From assembly GCA_016177245.1 (NCBI GenBank), contig JACOVR010000013.1:1-9462 (forward strand): DNA of 9,462 nt, given 5' to 3'. This stretch comes from Candidatus Wildermuthbacteria bacterium. GTDB taxonomy: Bacteria > Patescibacteriota > Minisyncoccia > Minisyncoccales > UBA10102. The notes below the pieces were generated by a model. It worked only from the letters and a program-made list of their open reading frames with translations, was not told the origin of the DNA and made no database searches. Shown here in pieces: positions 1-4,794 of this stretch. The position numbers and the translations under genes are program-made. Numbering within the stretch: the stretch's first letter is position 1; each line of letters opens with the position of its first letter.

Positions 1-23
1 ATTTCTTTTGCCCTTCTTTGGCT

Positions 24-46
24 CGCCGAAACTTTAAGTGAAGGCG
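24..46. repeat. Small imperfect hairpin downstream of the GIY-YIG gene
   Basis: CGCC and GGCG bracket ACTT-T-AAGT, with mismatched GAA on both sides. It begins 9 nt beyond the GIY-YIG stop codon and could act as a weak terminator or be a decayed copy of the GC-rich palindrome family seen at 377-413 and 1643-1686. There is no convincing T tract. Positions 1-55 hold nothing else that I recognise. Confidence 0.3.
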
Positions 47-55
47 GCTATACTT

Positions 56-289
56 TTAAATTAAATGTCTTTTCGTAAAAGCTCTTCCCGAACCAGACTT
101 AAGGTATTTCTCAAAAGCAAAGGCTTTATATTTGTCTGCGATCGCAAAGTAGAAATCGAGTTTTACAGGTAAACGGTTTGCAGTAGCTGGAACTTGTCCC
201 TTTTGGTGTCTCTCCAATCTATCTTTGAGATCGTCGGAGCAGCCGATATAATAACCATTTTTACACTCTAAACTGTAAACATAATACAT
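56..289 (-). CDS. GIY-YIG nuclease domain protein (UPF0213/YhbQ-like), 77 aa
   Basis: This is a single-domain GIY-YIG protein of the small stand-alone type common in bacteria. What shows it: an N-terminal YVY strand (residues 3-5, the GIY equivalent), YYIG at 13-16 (the YIG half), Arg24 on the following helix, a conserved RLPVKL stretch at 39-44, Glu60 as the likely metal ligand, and the family's ending LKSGSGRAF.KRHL. The start at 289 is chosen because the GIY motif begins two residues later; the in-frame extension to 349 reads into palindromic repeat DNA and adds no conserved sequence. No good Shine-Dalgarno lies before it (GAGG is 12 nt away). It lies 122 nt downstream of tRNA-Ser(UGA) on the same strand and may share its transcript. 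Known relatives are structure-type nucleases of uncertain cellular role; the exact substrate cannot be read from sequence. Confidence 0.88.
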   Translation of the reverse strand: MYYVYSLECKNGYYIGCSDDLKDRLERHQKGQVPATANRLPVKLDFYFAIADKYKAFAFEKYLKSGSGRAFTKRHLI

Positions 290-306
290 AATAAGAAATC
301 GCCTCT

Positions 307-413
307 GCTCGCAAAGCGAGCTACGGCGTATCAATGGCGGACTTGTCACGCCGTAGCTGCGCCGAAGCGAGCTGCTCGCCTTCGCTCTGATGAGCTTCGG
401 CGCAGCGAAGGCG
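307..413. repeat. Cluster of nested, competing palindromes next to tRNA-Ser(UGA)
   Basis: Four stems are visible. GCTCGC/GCGAGC pair at 307-312 and 316-321 around an AAA loop. AGCTACGGCGT (319-329) pairs with 348-358, 11 bp perfect. GCGCCGAAGC (359-368) pairs with 394-403. CGCCTTCGCT (377-386) pairs with AGCGAAGGCG (404-413). The last two interleave (A-B-A'-B'), so they either compete or form a pseudoknot. The right arm covers the discriminator base and first acceptor base of tRNA-Ser(UGA). No coding sequence is supported here. Confidence 0.75.
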
Positions 414-498
414 GAAGCGGGAGGATTCGAACCTCCGAAGCCATTGCTGGCTTACCGCATTTCAGGTGCGGCGCGATCGTCCACTCTGCCACGCTTCC
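412..498 (-). tRNA. tRNA-Ser(UGA), with unusual C33
   Basis: This is an 87-nt type II tRNA reading UCN serine codons. The acceptor stem GGAAGCG/CGCTTCC pairs perfectly and the discriminator is G, as in serine tRNAs. The anticodon arm is CCGCA-loop-TGCGG with loop CCTGAAA, which puts UGA at 34-36. The 18-nt variable region contains an AAGCCA/TGGCTT stem, and the T arm is GGAGG-TTCGAAT-CCTCC. Two oddities stand out: position 33 is C instead of the near-universal U, and the D stem has an A12-C23 mismatch, where tRNA-Ser(GCU) in this window has A-U. CCA is not encoded; CCTTCGC follows the discriminator directly. I saw no clear promoter in the repeat-rich DNA upstream. Isotype is well supported; whether the gene is fully functional is less certain. 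Confidence 0.9.
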
Positions 499-548
499 AC
501 TCCAGCACCCCGCCAAAATTCCAACTGGCGGTGTCTGTTTGAAAATAT

Positions 549-648
549 CCCGCCTGCCGGAAGGCAGGTCGGCGGGCGGAAGGGCAAAGACCACACCTCT
601 TCGAGCCTGAAGGCTCATCAGAGCCTGAACGGCCCCCCTTCCGCCCGC
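549..648. repeat. GC-rich palindromic repeat block between tRNA-Ser(UGA) and the exported protein
   Basis: This covers most of the 164 bases between the tRNA and the next gene. It holds a CCTGCC-GGAA-GGCAGG hairpin (553-568); a 13-bp perfect stem GCGGGCGGAAGGG (572-584) with 636-648; a GAGCC-TGAA-GGCTC hairpin (603-616) in its loop; and a direct repeat GAGCCTGAA (603-611, 621-629). Read on the minus strand, 549-572 closely matches the palindrome embedded in tsaD at 6869-6893. It lies just beyond the stop of the exported-protein gene and could end its transcript. Confidence 0.75.
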
Positions 649-662
649 TGGCAAAATCATAG

Positions 663-1547
663 CTAATTTTGCTCTTTGGCGGCAAATTCTTGAGCCGACT
701 TATTTCTTGTTTTATGACCTACCATAAAACCAACAACAAGGCCCACCATTAAGGCCGGTATCCACCAAATAGAAGTGAATCTGTTTTTCTCAATTGTTTC
801 AATTTTAGAAGGAACGCTAGAAACCGTTTTACTATCTTGTGCAAAAACTACTAAATTTCCTCGATGTACTCCGGGTTCAGAAGAATAATTATAATACCCT
901 ACAGGGTTAATATCTTGAAAGTTAATATCATCAAGAATATAGACATCATCTTTAGCGTAGCCGCCCTCAAAGCAATCTCCAATGCGAGAAATTTCTACAG
1001 CCATATTATAGGTATCCGGTATGATGTATCCCTTGAAGACATTTGGTTGGTCTTCGTAACAGCCAATGAAATCAATAACTCCTTTCTTTTGATTGTCTTG
1101 AGAGATTGTGGCTCGAAAATCGGAACTAACGTTATACTCATCAAATCTATGCTCTCCGACGTAATCAACAAGAATAGAGATATTATTCCTAGAGAGGCTG
1201 ATGATTGACAGTGTCTTTACATTAGGATACTTAAATGTATCTTCAAGAAACTGAATATAACGAGCAGCAGAACTCTCATCTCTATAATAAGTTGATTCGA
1301 TTTCATCGCAGGACTTTAGCTGCGTTCGCTCTTTTGTCGAAAGATTGATTTTTTCAATAATAGGCGGACAACCCCTACCCCCTCCGTCATGCACCACGTA
1401 GTAAAGAGAATTTTCATTGGGACTGTAAGACAGCCTATCAATAGTAGTTGGTCCGCCAACAGTTGCGGAAACATTGCTTGCCGACATCAATAAAAACAGT
1501 GCTACGACAAACAGTATGCTGATTTTATTCATTACCCTGAACTTCAT
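663..1547 (-). CDS. Exported protein of unknown function with C-terminal membrane anchor, 294 aa
   Basis: I do not recognise the family. The N-terminus has a classic Sec signal peptide: basic MKFRVMNK, hydrophobic core at about 9-20, and a VSA cleavage motif at 26-28. The mature part is rich in beta-type segments and Tyr, Asn and Ser, with four cysteines (60, 80, 163, 192) that could form two disulfides once exported. A second hydrophobic stretch (about 260-277, beginning IWWIPALMVG) followed by basic HKTRNK predicts a single C-terminal transmembrane helix with the bulk of the protein outside. The ATG at 1547 is chosen because it sits 6 nt after a plausible -10; the ATG at 1532 (residue 6) is the alternative and has AGGG only 2 nt upstream. 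The gene is lower in GC than its neighbours. It lies 136 nt downstream of tRNA-Ser(GCU) on the same strand but appears to have its own promoter. Confidence 0.8.
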   Translation of the reverse strand: MKFRVMNKISILFVVALFLLMSASNVSATVGGPTTIDRLSYSPNENSLYYVVHDGGGRGCPPIIEKINLSTKERTQLKSCDEIESTYYRDESSAARYIQFLEDTFKYPNVKTLSIISLSRNNISILVDYVGEHRFDEYNVSSDFRATISQDNQKKGVIDFIGCYEDQPNVFKGYIIPDTYNMAVEISRIGDCFEGGYAKDDVYILDDINFQDINPVGYYNYSSEPGVHRGNLVVFAQDSKTVSSVPSKIETIEKNRFTSIWWIPALMVGLVVGFMVGHKTRNKSAQEFAAKEQN

Positions 1548-1553
1548 ACATAG

Positions 1554-1582
1554 AGTTTACCACTCATAATTACTGCTGGCAA
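1554..1582 (-). promoter_or_regulatory. Predicted leaderless promoter of the exported-protein gene
   Basis: On the minus strand, TTGCCA (-35, 1577-1582) is separated by exactly 17 bp from TAAACT (-10, 1554-1559), and the ATG at 1547 follows after 6 nt. Transcription would start at or within a base of the ATG. Prediction by consensus only. Confidence 0.5.
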
Positions 1583-1642
1583 ATAAGGTGCTTTCGAGAT
1601 TATGATATCAAAAAATCTTATGAAAAAATTTCTTTTGTGTGC

Positions 1643-1686
1643 CCGCCTTCGTTCCGCATAGCGGAACTTCGGCGAGGCGAAGGCGG
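1643..1686. repeat. Palindromic repeat abutting tRNA-Ser(GCU)
   Basis: The outer arms CCGCCTTCG (1643-1651) and CGAAGGCGG (1678-1686) are perfect complements. Between them lies a TTCCGC-ATA-GCGGAA hairpin (1652-1666) and an unpaired CTTCGGCGAGG. The right arm runs into the tRNA 3' end. Positions 1667-1686 match 395-414 beside tRNA-Ser(UGA) at 18 of 20 bases, so both tRNA-Ser genes carry the same element at the same place. Confidence 0.8.
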
Positions 1687-1771
1687 AGGAGGTGGGATTC
1701 GAACCCACGAGGGGATTTCTCCCCAAGCACATTAGCAGCGTGCCGCAATAGACCAACTATGCGACTCCTCC
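1684..1771 (-). tRNA. tRNA-Ser(GCU)
   Basis: This is an 88-nt type II tRNA for AGC/AGU serine codons. The acceptor GGAGGAG/CTCCTCC is perfect with G as discriminator. The anticodon loop CTGCTAA gives U33 and anticodon GCU on a GCACG/TGTGC stem. The variable region contains GGGG-AGAAAT-CCCC, and the T arm is GTGGG-TTCGAAT-CCCAC. CCA is not encoded; the discriminator is followed at once by CCTTCGC, which is the arm of a palindromic repeat. A promoter lies 12 nt upstream. Confidence 0.96.
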
Positions 1772-1783
1772 CGAATCACACAT

Positions 1784-1812
1784 ATCCTATCCTAATTTTC
1801 CTATCTCTTCAA
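1784..1812 (-). promoter_or_regulatory. Predicted promoter of tRNA-Ser(GCU)
   Basis: On the minus strand, TTGAAG (1807-1812), a 17-bp spacer and TAGGAT (1784-1789) lie 12 nt before the tRNA. This is the expected distance for a short 5' leader removed by RNase P. The stretch TTGAAGAGA also occurs upstream of tRNA-Arg at 2509-2517. Confidence 0.5.
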
Positions 1813-1854
1813 ATGCTTGGCGTGACTCAACATCTAGTTTAGTAATATCTCCAT

Positions 1855-1886
1855 CTTACAAATTATACATATGTATAAACTATAAG
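1855..1886. promoter_or_regulatory. 32-bp dyad, copy 1 (downstream of the PaaX/Cas2-fold gene)
   Basis: The core 1863-1878 is a 16-bp perfect palindrome centred on CATATG. The outer parts CTTA and TAAG extend the symmetry. It is 3 nt beyond the stop codon of the regulator gene. Aligned without gaps to 2472-2503 it is identical at 24 of 32 positions. The likely role is an operator for the neighbouring wHTH protein; a weak AT-rich terminator is possible. Confidence 0.55.
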
Positions 1887-1889
1887 ATC

Positions 1890-2459
1890 TCACGAGACAC
1901 GGAAAATTTTTCTTAAATTTGTGTCATCTTCAAGTTTATCGACTTCCAAGAATATGATCTCTTTCGGCGTGGCGCCAAGGAATTCACGCACGAGCTCAAT
2001 TGCATCCCTACAAGGAAACGGATGCACCCATGCACTCTTTTGCAACTGCGCAAACCCAAGTTCTTTTAATTTTGCTCGAAACACATTACGGATTATATTC
2101 GAAACGTTCGGAATATCGAAAAGAACTACCCGCCATTTCTTGTCCCACTGCTTGGGCCGAAGAATACACAACTCGTCAATCTGGTATTTCCCTGCGCGCC
2201 TTTTCCCGTCTGGGGTTAACGCAATATGGACATCACGACCTTCTCTCCGTACTTCTATAAATCCTTTCTTTTTAAGATAATAAAAGACATTTGTCGATTT
2301 TCTTCTTGTGATATTCTTCTCGCCAAGCGCCCTTTTTGCAAGCTGGAAAGGAAGGGTGGGCGAGAGGATGGAAGCAAGCGTTATCACCCCACCAATCAGG
2401 AGCCACTTCAAAATCTGTTTTGAATAGTACTCCCTTTTTATCTGTGCCGCAGTTTTCAT
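1890..2459 (-). CDS. PaaX-type winged-helix/Cas2-fold transcriptional regulator, 189 aa
   Basis: This probably encodes a DNA-binding repressor. Three parts are visible. Residues 16-40 are strongly hydrophobic (ILKWLLIGGVITLASIL), possibly a membrane helix. Residues 45-90 look like a winged helix, with a basic turn and VFYYLKKKGFIEVRREGRD followed by LTPDGKRRA. Residues 108-189 resemble the Cas2-like ferredoxin domain of PaaX proteins: WRVVLFDIP (Asp115 at the Cas2 Asp position), then FRAKLKELGFAQLQKSAWVHPFPC. Proteins of this type recur in Patescibacteria and are often mislabelled Cas2; no cas genes or CRISPR array are nearby. The ATG at 2459 is chosen because a -35/-10 pair ends 7 nt before it; upstream in-frame ATGs (2483, 2630) overlap the promoter or the antisense of tRNA-Arg. 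Dyads on both sides suggest autoregulation. It is divergent from tRNA-Arg/recG. Confidence 0.75.
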   Translation of the reverse strand: MKTAAQIKREYYSKQILKWLLIGGVITLASILSPTLPFQLAKRALGEKNITRRKSTNVFYYLKKKGFIEVRREGRDVHIALTPDGKRRAGKYQIDELCILRPKQWDKKWRVVLFDIPNVSNIIRNVFRAKLKELGFAQLQKSAWVHPFPCRDAIELVREFLGATPKEIIFLEVDKLEDDTNLRKIFRVS

Positions 2460-2466
2460 CTCCTCT

Positions 2467-2495
2467 ATTATCTTATAATTCATGCATATGTGCAA
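2467..2495 (-). promoter_or_regulatory. Predicted leaderless promoter of the regulator gene
   Basis: On the minus strand, TTGCAC (2490-2495), a 17-bp spacer and GATAAT (2467-2472) are followed 7 nt later by ATG at 2459. The intervening AGAGGAG touches the ATG, too close for a normal Shine-Dalgarno, so a leaderless start is the simpler reading. The -35 and spacer lie inside dyad copy 2. Confidence 0.55.
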
Positions 2496-2503
2496 GTTAT
2501 AAG
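2472..2503. promoter_or_regulatory. 32-bp dyad, copy 2 (operator candidate in the regulator promoter)
   Basis: CTTATAA (2472-2478) and TTATAAG (2497-2503) are perfect inverted arms around a centre containing CATATG. It covers the -35 and spacer of the regulator promoter and touches its -10, so a bound protein would block transcription. It ends 5 nt before the TTGAAG that may be the -35 of tRNA-Arg/recG, so both directions could be affected. Confidence 0.6.
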
Positions 2504-2508
2504 ATAGC

Positions 2509-2537
2509 TTGAAGAGAACGGATATTCGTGATACTGG
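2509..2537 (+). promoter_or_regulatory. Possible promoter of tRNA-Arg/recG
   Basis: TTGAAG (2509-2514) is followed after 17 bp by TACTGG (2532-2537), 18 nt before the tRNA; GATACT at 2530-2535 is an alternative -10 with a short spacer. The -10 match is poor. Support comes mainly from the TTGAAGAGA shared with the tRNA-Ser(GCU) promoter. Confidence 0.3.
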
Positions 2538-2555
2538 TGAACATGCTCCGTCTAT

Positions 2556-2627
2556 GTCCCCATAGCTCAACGGATAGGGCGCAGCCCTGCGAAGGCTGAG
2601 ATCGAGGTTCGATTCCTCGTGGGGACA
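2556..2627 (+). tRNA. tRNA-Arg(GCG)
   Basis: This 72-nt tRNA has a perfect acceptor GTCCCCA/TGGGGAC with discriminator A. The anticodon arm CAGCC-CTGCGAA-GGCTG gives anticodon GCG, which reads CGC and CGU. The D loop has A right after the GG pair (the A20 arginine identity base), and the T arm is CGAGG-TTCGATT-CCTCG. Most bacteria use ACG, deaminated to ICG by TadA, for this box, so G34 is notable. CCA is not encoded. The recG ATG follows after 9 nt. Confidence 0.95.
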
Positions 2628-2636
2628 CATGAAGCT

Positions 2637-4739
2637 ATGAATTTCTCCACTCCTCTCTCTGAAGTTCCGCGCATCGGGCCGGTCTACGAAAAACGATTAA
2701 AAAAACTCGGGATCGAAACGGTTCGCGACCTGCTTTTTTATTTCCCCCGAACATACGAAAATCTATCCCGCATAACCGACATCAAAGAGATCAAAGAAGG
2801 CGGCGATTACTGCGTTGCGGGCAACGTTCTCCAAATTCAGGAGCGCCGGACATTCCGCAAACGGCTCTCAATCACCGAGGCCGTTGTTCAAGACAAGACC
2901 GGAGCCGCAAAGGTACTGTGGTTTAACCAGCCGTATCTCTCTCAAGCCCTTGCCCAAGGAGACAAAGTATGCCTTGCAGGCAGGGTGGTGCGAGGAAAAG
3001 AAGGAATATATATCTCAAACCCAGCATACGAAAAAATTCGCAATTCGCAATTCGCAATTCCGAATTACGAATTGACTCACGTAGGACGGATTATACCAAT
3101 ATATTCAGAAACAACCGGAATTTCTTCAAGATGGCTGCGCTCCCTCATGAAAATGGTTCTTGCGCAGCTTGAAGAACTCCAGGAAACGCTTCCTGAAAAA
3201 ATTTTGAAAGAAAAGAAATTCCCTCTCCTGAAGCGCGCGCTCTGGCAGATTCATTTTCCAGATTCTCTGGAACTTGCCGACGGAGCGAGGAAACGATTTG
3301 CCTTTGAGGAACTGTTCTTCATACTCCTTTTCATAATTTCTGAACGCCAGAAAATTGCGTCCGTCAAGGCGCCTCCCATACCTTTTGATGCCGCCCTGAT
3401 GAAACGATTTACCGACTCCTTGCCTTTCGGGCTTACCGATGCGCAAAAAAAATCTGCCTGGCATATTCTGAAAGATCTTGAAAAACCGCGGCCCATGAAC
3501 CGCCTTCTGGAGGGCGACGTAGGGTCTGGGAAAACCGTGGTGGGAGCAATGGCAGCTCTTTCTGCCGCAAAGCATGGTTTGCAAACCGCGTGGATGGCTC
3601 CCACAGAAATCTTGGCCCAGCAGCATTTCAAAACCGTGGGCCAATTCCTTTCCCGATTCAATCTGACGATTGCCCTGCTCACGGGAAAATCAGACCGCTT
3701 CATTTCCCCCAAGCTCCCAAATGATTTCATCGAAGTGTCGAGGGAAAAACTAATCAAAATGGCGGTTCAGGGAAAAATCCACGTCGTGATAGGCACGCAC
3801 GCGCTTATTCAAGAAAAGGTGCGTTTTGGAAACTTGGGCCTGGTGATCATCGACGAACAGCATCGCTTTGGAGTGCGTCAGCGATCGGAGCTACAGAAAG
3901 GGAAAACGGCTCTTGTGCCCCACCTGCTTTCGATGACCGCAACGCCAATCCCCCGCACCCTTGCCATGACCATCTATGGCGACCTTGACCTTTCGATTGT
4001 CGACCAAATGCCTGCCGGAAGAAAAAAAATCATCACGAAAATAATCCCTCCGCCACAACGCATACATGCGTATGAGTTCCTCGAAAAACAAATGCAAACA
4101 GGAAAGCAGGTATTTGTGATATGCCCGCGCATTGAACCTTCAGAAACTGGCGAGATGAAAGCGGTGAAAGAAGAATATGAAAAACTTTCAAAAGAAATTT
4201 TCCCGGAATATGAGGTTGCAATGCTCCATGGGAAGATGAGTACCAGAACAAAAGAGGATGTCATGAAAAAATTCAAGCGTGGCAAAATAGATATGCTGGT
4301 TTCCACTTCGGTTGTGGAGGTGGGGGTAGATATTCCCAATGCCACCGTCATGATGATTGAAGGAGCTGACCGCTTTGGATTGGCCCAACTCCATCAATTT
4401 CGCGGAAGAGTGGGAAGGAGAGAAATCCAATCGTATTGTTTTTTGTTTACCGAGTCGGCTTCTGCGCAATCGAGGAAACGGCTGAAAGCGCTCGAACGGC
4501 TTGAGAGTGGCTTTGAGCTTGCAGAAATGGATTTGAAACTGCGGGGACCCGGCGACTTTGTGGGGGAAAAACAGTGGGGCATTCCCGACTTTGCCATGGA
4601 ACACATTGCAAACGTAAAACTCGTGGAAGAGGCGCGGGAAGCAGCAAAACAAATTCTCGAGCAAGACATTGCGCTCAAAAAATACCCGCTTTTGCGACAG
4701 CGGGTGCAAGAACTGCGCGAGAAGCTTCATTTAGAGTAA
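2637..4739 (+). CDS. recG: ATP-dependent DNA helicase RecG, 700 aa
   Basis: RecG remodels stalled replication forks and branch-migrates Holliday junctions. Domains in order: N-terminal helical and OB-fold wedge (about 1-150, with the characteristic VPRIGPVYEKRLKKLGI start); Walker A GDVGSGKT at 293-300; motif II DEQHRFG at 406-412; motif III TATPIPRT at 434-441; motif VI QFRGRVGR at 587-594; and the C-terminal LRGPGDFVG at 635-643, part of the translocation region. Length is normal for the family (about 690-700). The ATG at 2637 is preferred; a GTG at 2619 would lie inside tRNA-Arg. No Shine-Dalgarno is present and the gene starts 9 nt after the tRNA, so a tRNA-mRNA transcript is likely. A four-codon reading frame (2629-2640, MKL then TGA) overlaps the start as ATGA. 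Residues 135-146 are encoded by a heptanucleotide array in the linker after the wedge domain. Confidence 0.97.
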   Translation: MNFSTPLSEVPRIGPVYEKRLKKLGIETVRDLLFYFPRTYENLSRITDIKEIKEGGDYCVAGNVLQIQERRTFRKRLSITEAVVQDKTGAAKVLWFNQPYLSQALAQGDKVCLAGRVVRGKEGIYISNPAYEKIRNSQFAIPNYELTHVGRIIPIYSETTGISSRWLRSLMKMVLAQLEELQETLPEKILKEKKFPLLKRALWQIHFPDSLELADGARKRFAFEELFFILLFIISERQKIASVKAPPIPFDAALMKRFTDSLPFGLTDAQKKSAWHILKDLEKPRPMNRLLEGDVGSGKTVVGAMAALSAAKHGLQTAWMAPTEILAQQHFKTVGQFLSRFNLTIALLTGKSDRFISPKLPNDFIEVSREKLIKMAVQGKIHVVIGTHALIQEKVRFGNLGLVIIDEQHRFGVRQRSELQKGKTALVPHLLSMTATPIPRTLAMTIYGDLDLSIVDQMPAGRKKIITKIIPPPQRIHAYEFLEKQMQTGKQVFVICPRIEPSETGEMKAVKEEYEKLSKEIFPEYEVAMLHGKMSTRTKEDVMKKFKRGKIDMLVSTSVVEVGVDIPNATVMMIEGADRFGLAQLHQFRGRVGRREIQSYCFLFTESASAQSRKRLKALERLESGFELAEMDLKLRGPGDFVGEKQWGIPDFAMEHIANVKLVEEAREAAKQILEQDIALKKYPLLRQRVQELREKLHLE
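3035..3074 (+). repeat. Heptanucleotide array inside recG
   Basis: The unit AATTCGC occurs three times (3035-3055), followed by AATTCCG, AATTACG and a partial AATTG. It is read in frame as NSQFAIPNYEL, with IR before it. It sits in the variable linker between the wedge domain and the GRIIPIYSETTG segment, where indels should be tolerated. Confidence 0.9.
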
Positions 4740-4742
4740 TCG

Positions 4743-4790
4743 CTACGAAATACGAAAATAGTACGAATATACGAAATTCGTATTTCGTAG
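4743..4790. terminator. Bidirectional stem between convergent recG and glycosyltransferase genes
   Basis: CTACGAAATACGAA (4743-4756) and its exact complement (4777-4790) form a 14-bp stem with a 20-nt loop. It fills most of the 55-bp gap between two convergent stop codons, so a shared terminator is the natural guess. It lacks a GC-rich stem and a T tract, and is built from TACGAAA-like units related to the heptamer repeats elsewhere, so it may simply be a repeat copy. Confidence 0.5.
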
Positions 4791-4794
4791 ATGA

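Noticed and set aside
346..685. Minus-strand open frames of 104 and 77 codons (346-660, 452-685)
   Set aside because: They run through tRNA-Ser(UGA) and palindromic repeats; no conserved protein sequence is visible.
412..1771. Phage or island attachment sites at the tRNA 3' ends
   Set aside because: The repeated sequences at the tRNA ends are short palindromes and no integrase or second tRNA fragment is present.
1544..1842. Open frames on both strands across tRNA-Ser(GCU)
   Set aside because: They translate the tRNA and its flanking palindrome; no independent coding signal.
1890..2503. CRISPR-associated Cas2 or a CRISPR locus
   Set aside because: There is no repeat-spacer array and no cas1 or effector; the wHTH domain fits a PaaX-type regulator better.
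1855..2503. The two 32-bp dyads as ends of a small transposable element
   Set aside because: No transposase or target-site duplication is seen; overlap with the promoter makes operators the simpler explanation, though not proven.
2460..2630. N-terminal extension of the regulator gene to 2630
   Set aside because: The extra residues are the antisense of tRNA-Arg and the promoter/operator region.
2619..2636. GTG start for recG inside tRNA-Arg
   Set aside because: It overlaps the tRNA T arm and acceptor; the ATG at 2637 gives the normal RecG N-terminus.
3126..4730. Long minus-strand open frames opposite recG (for example 3126-3644, 3251-3757, 4188-4730)
   Set aside because: They are shadows of recG with no recognisable domains; RecG motifs on the plus strand are unambiguous.
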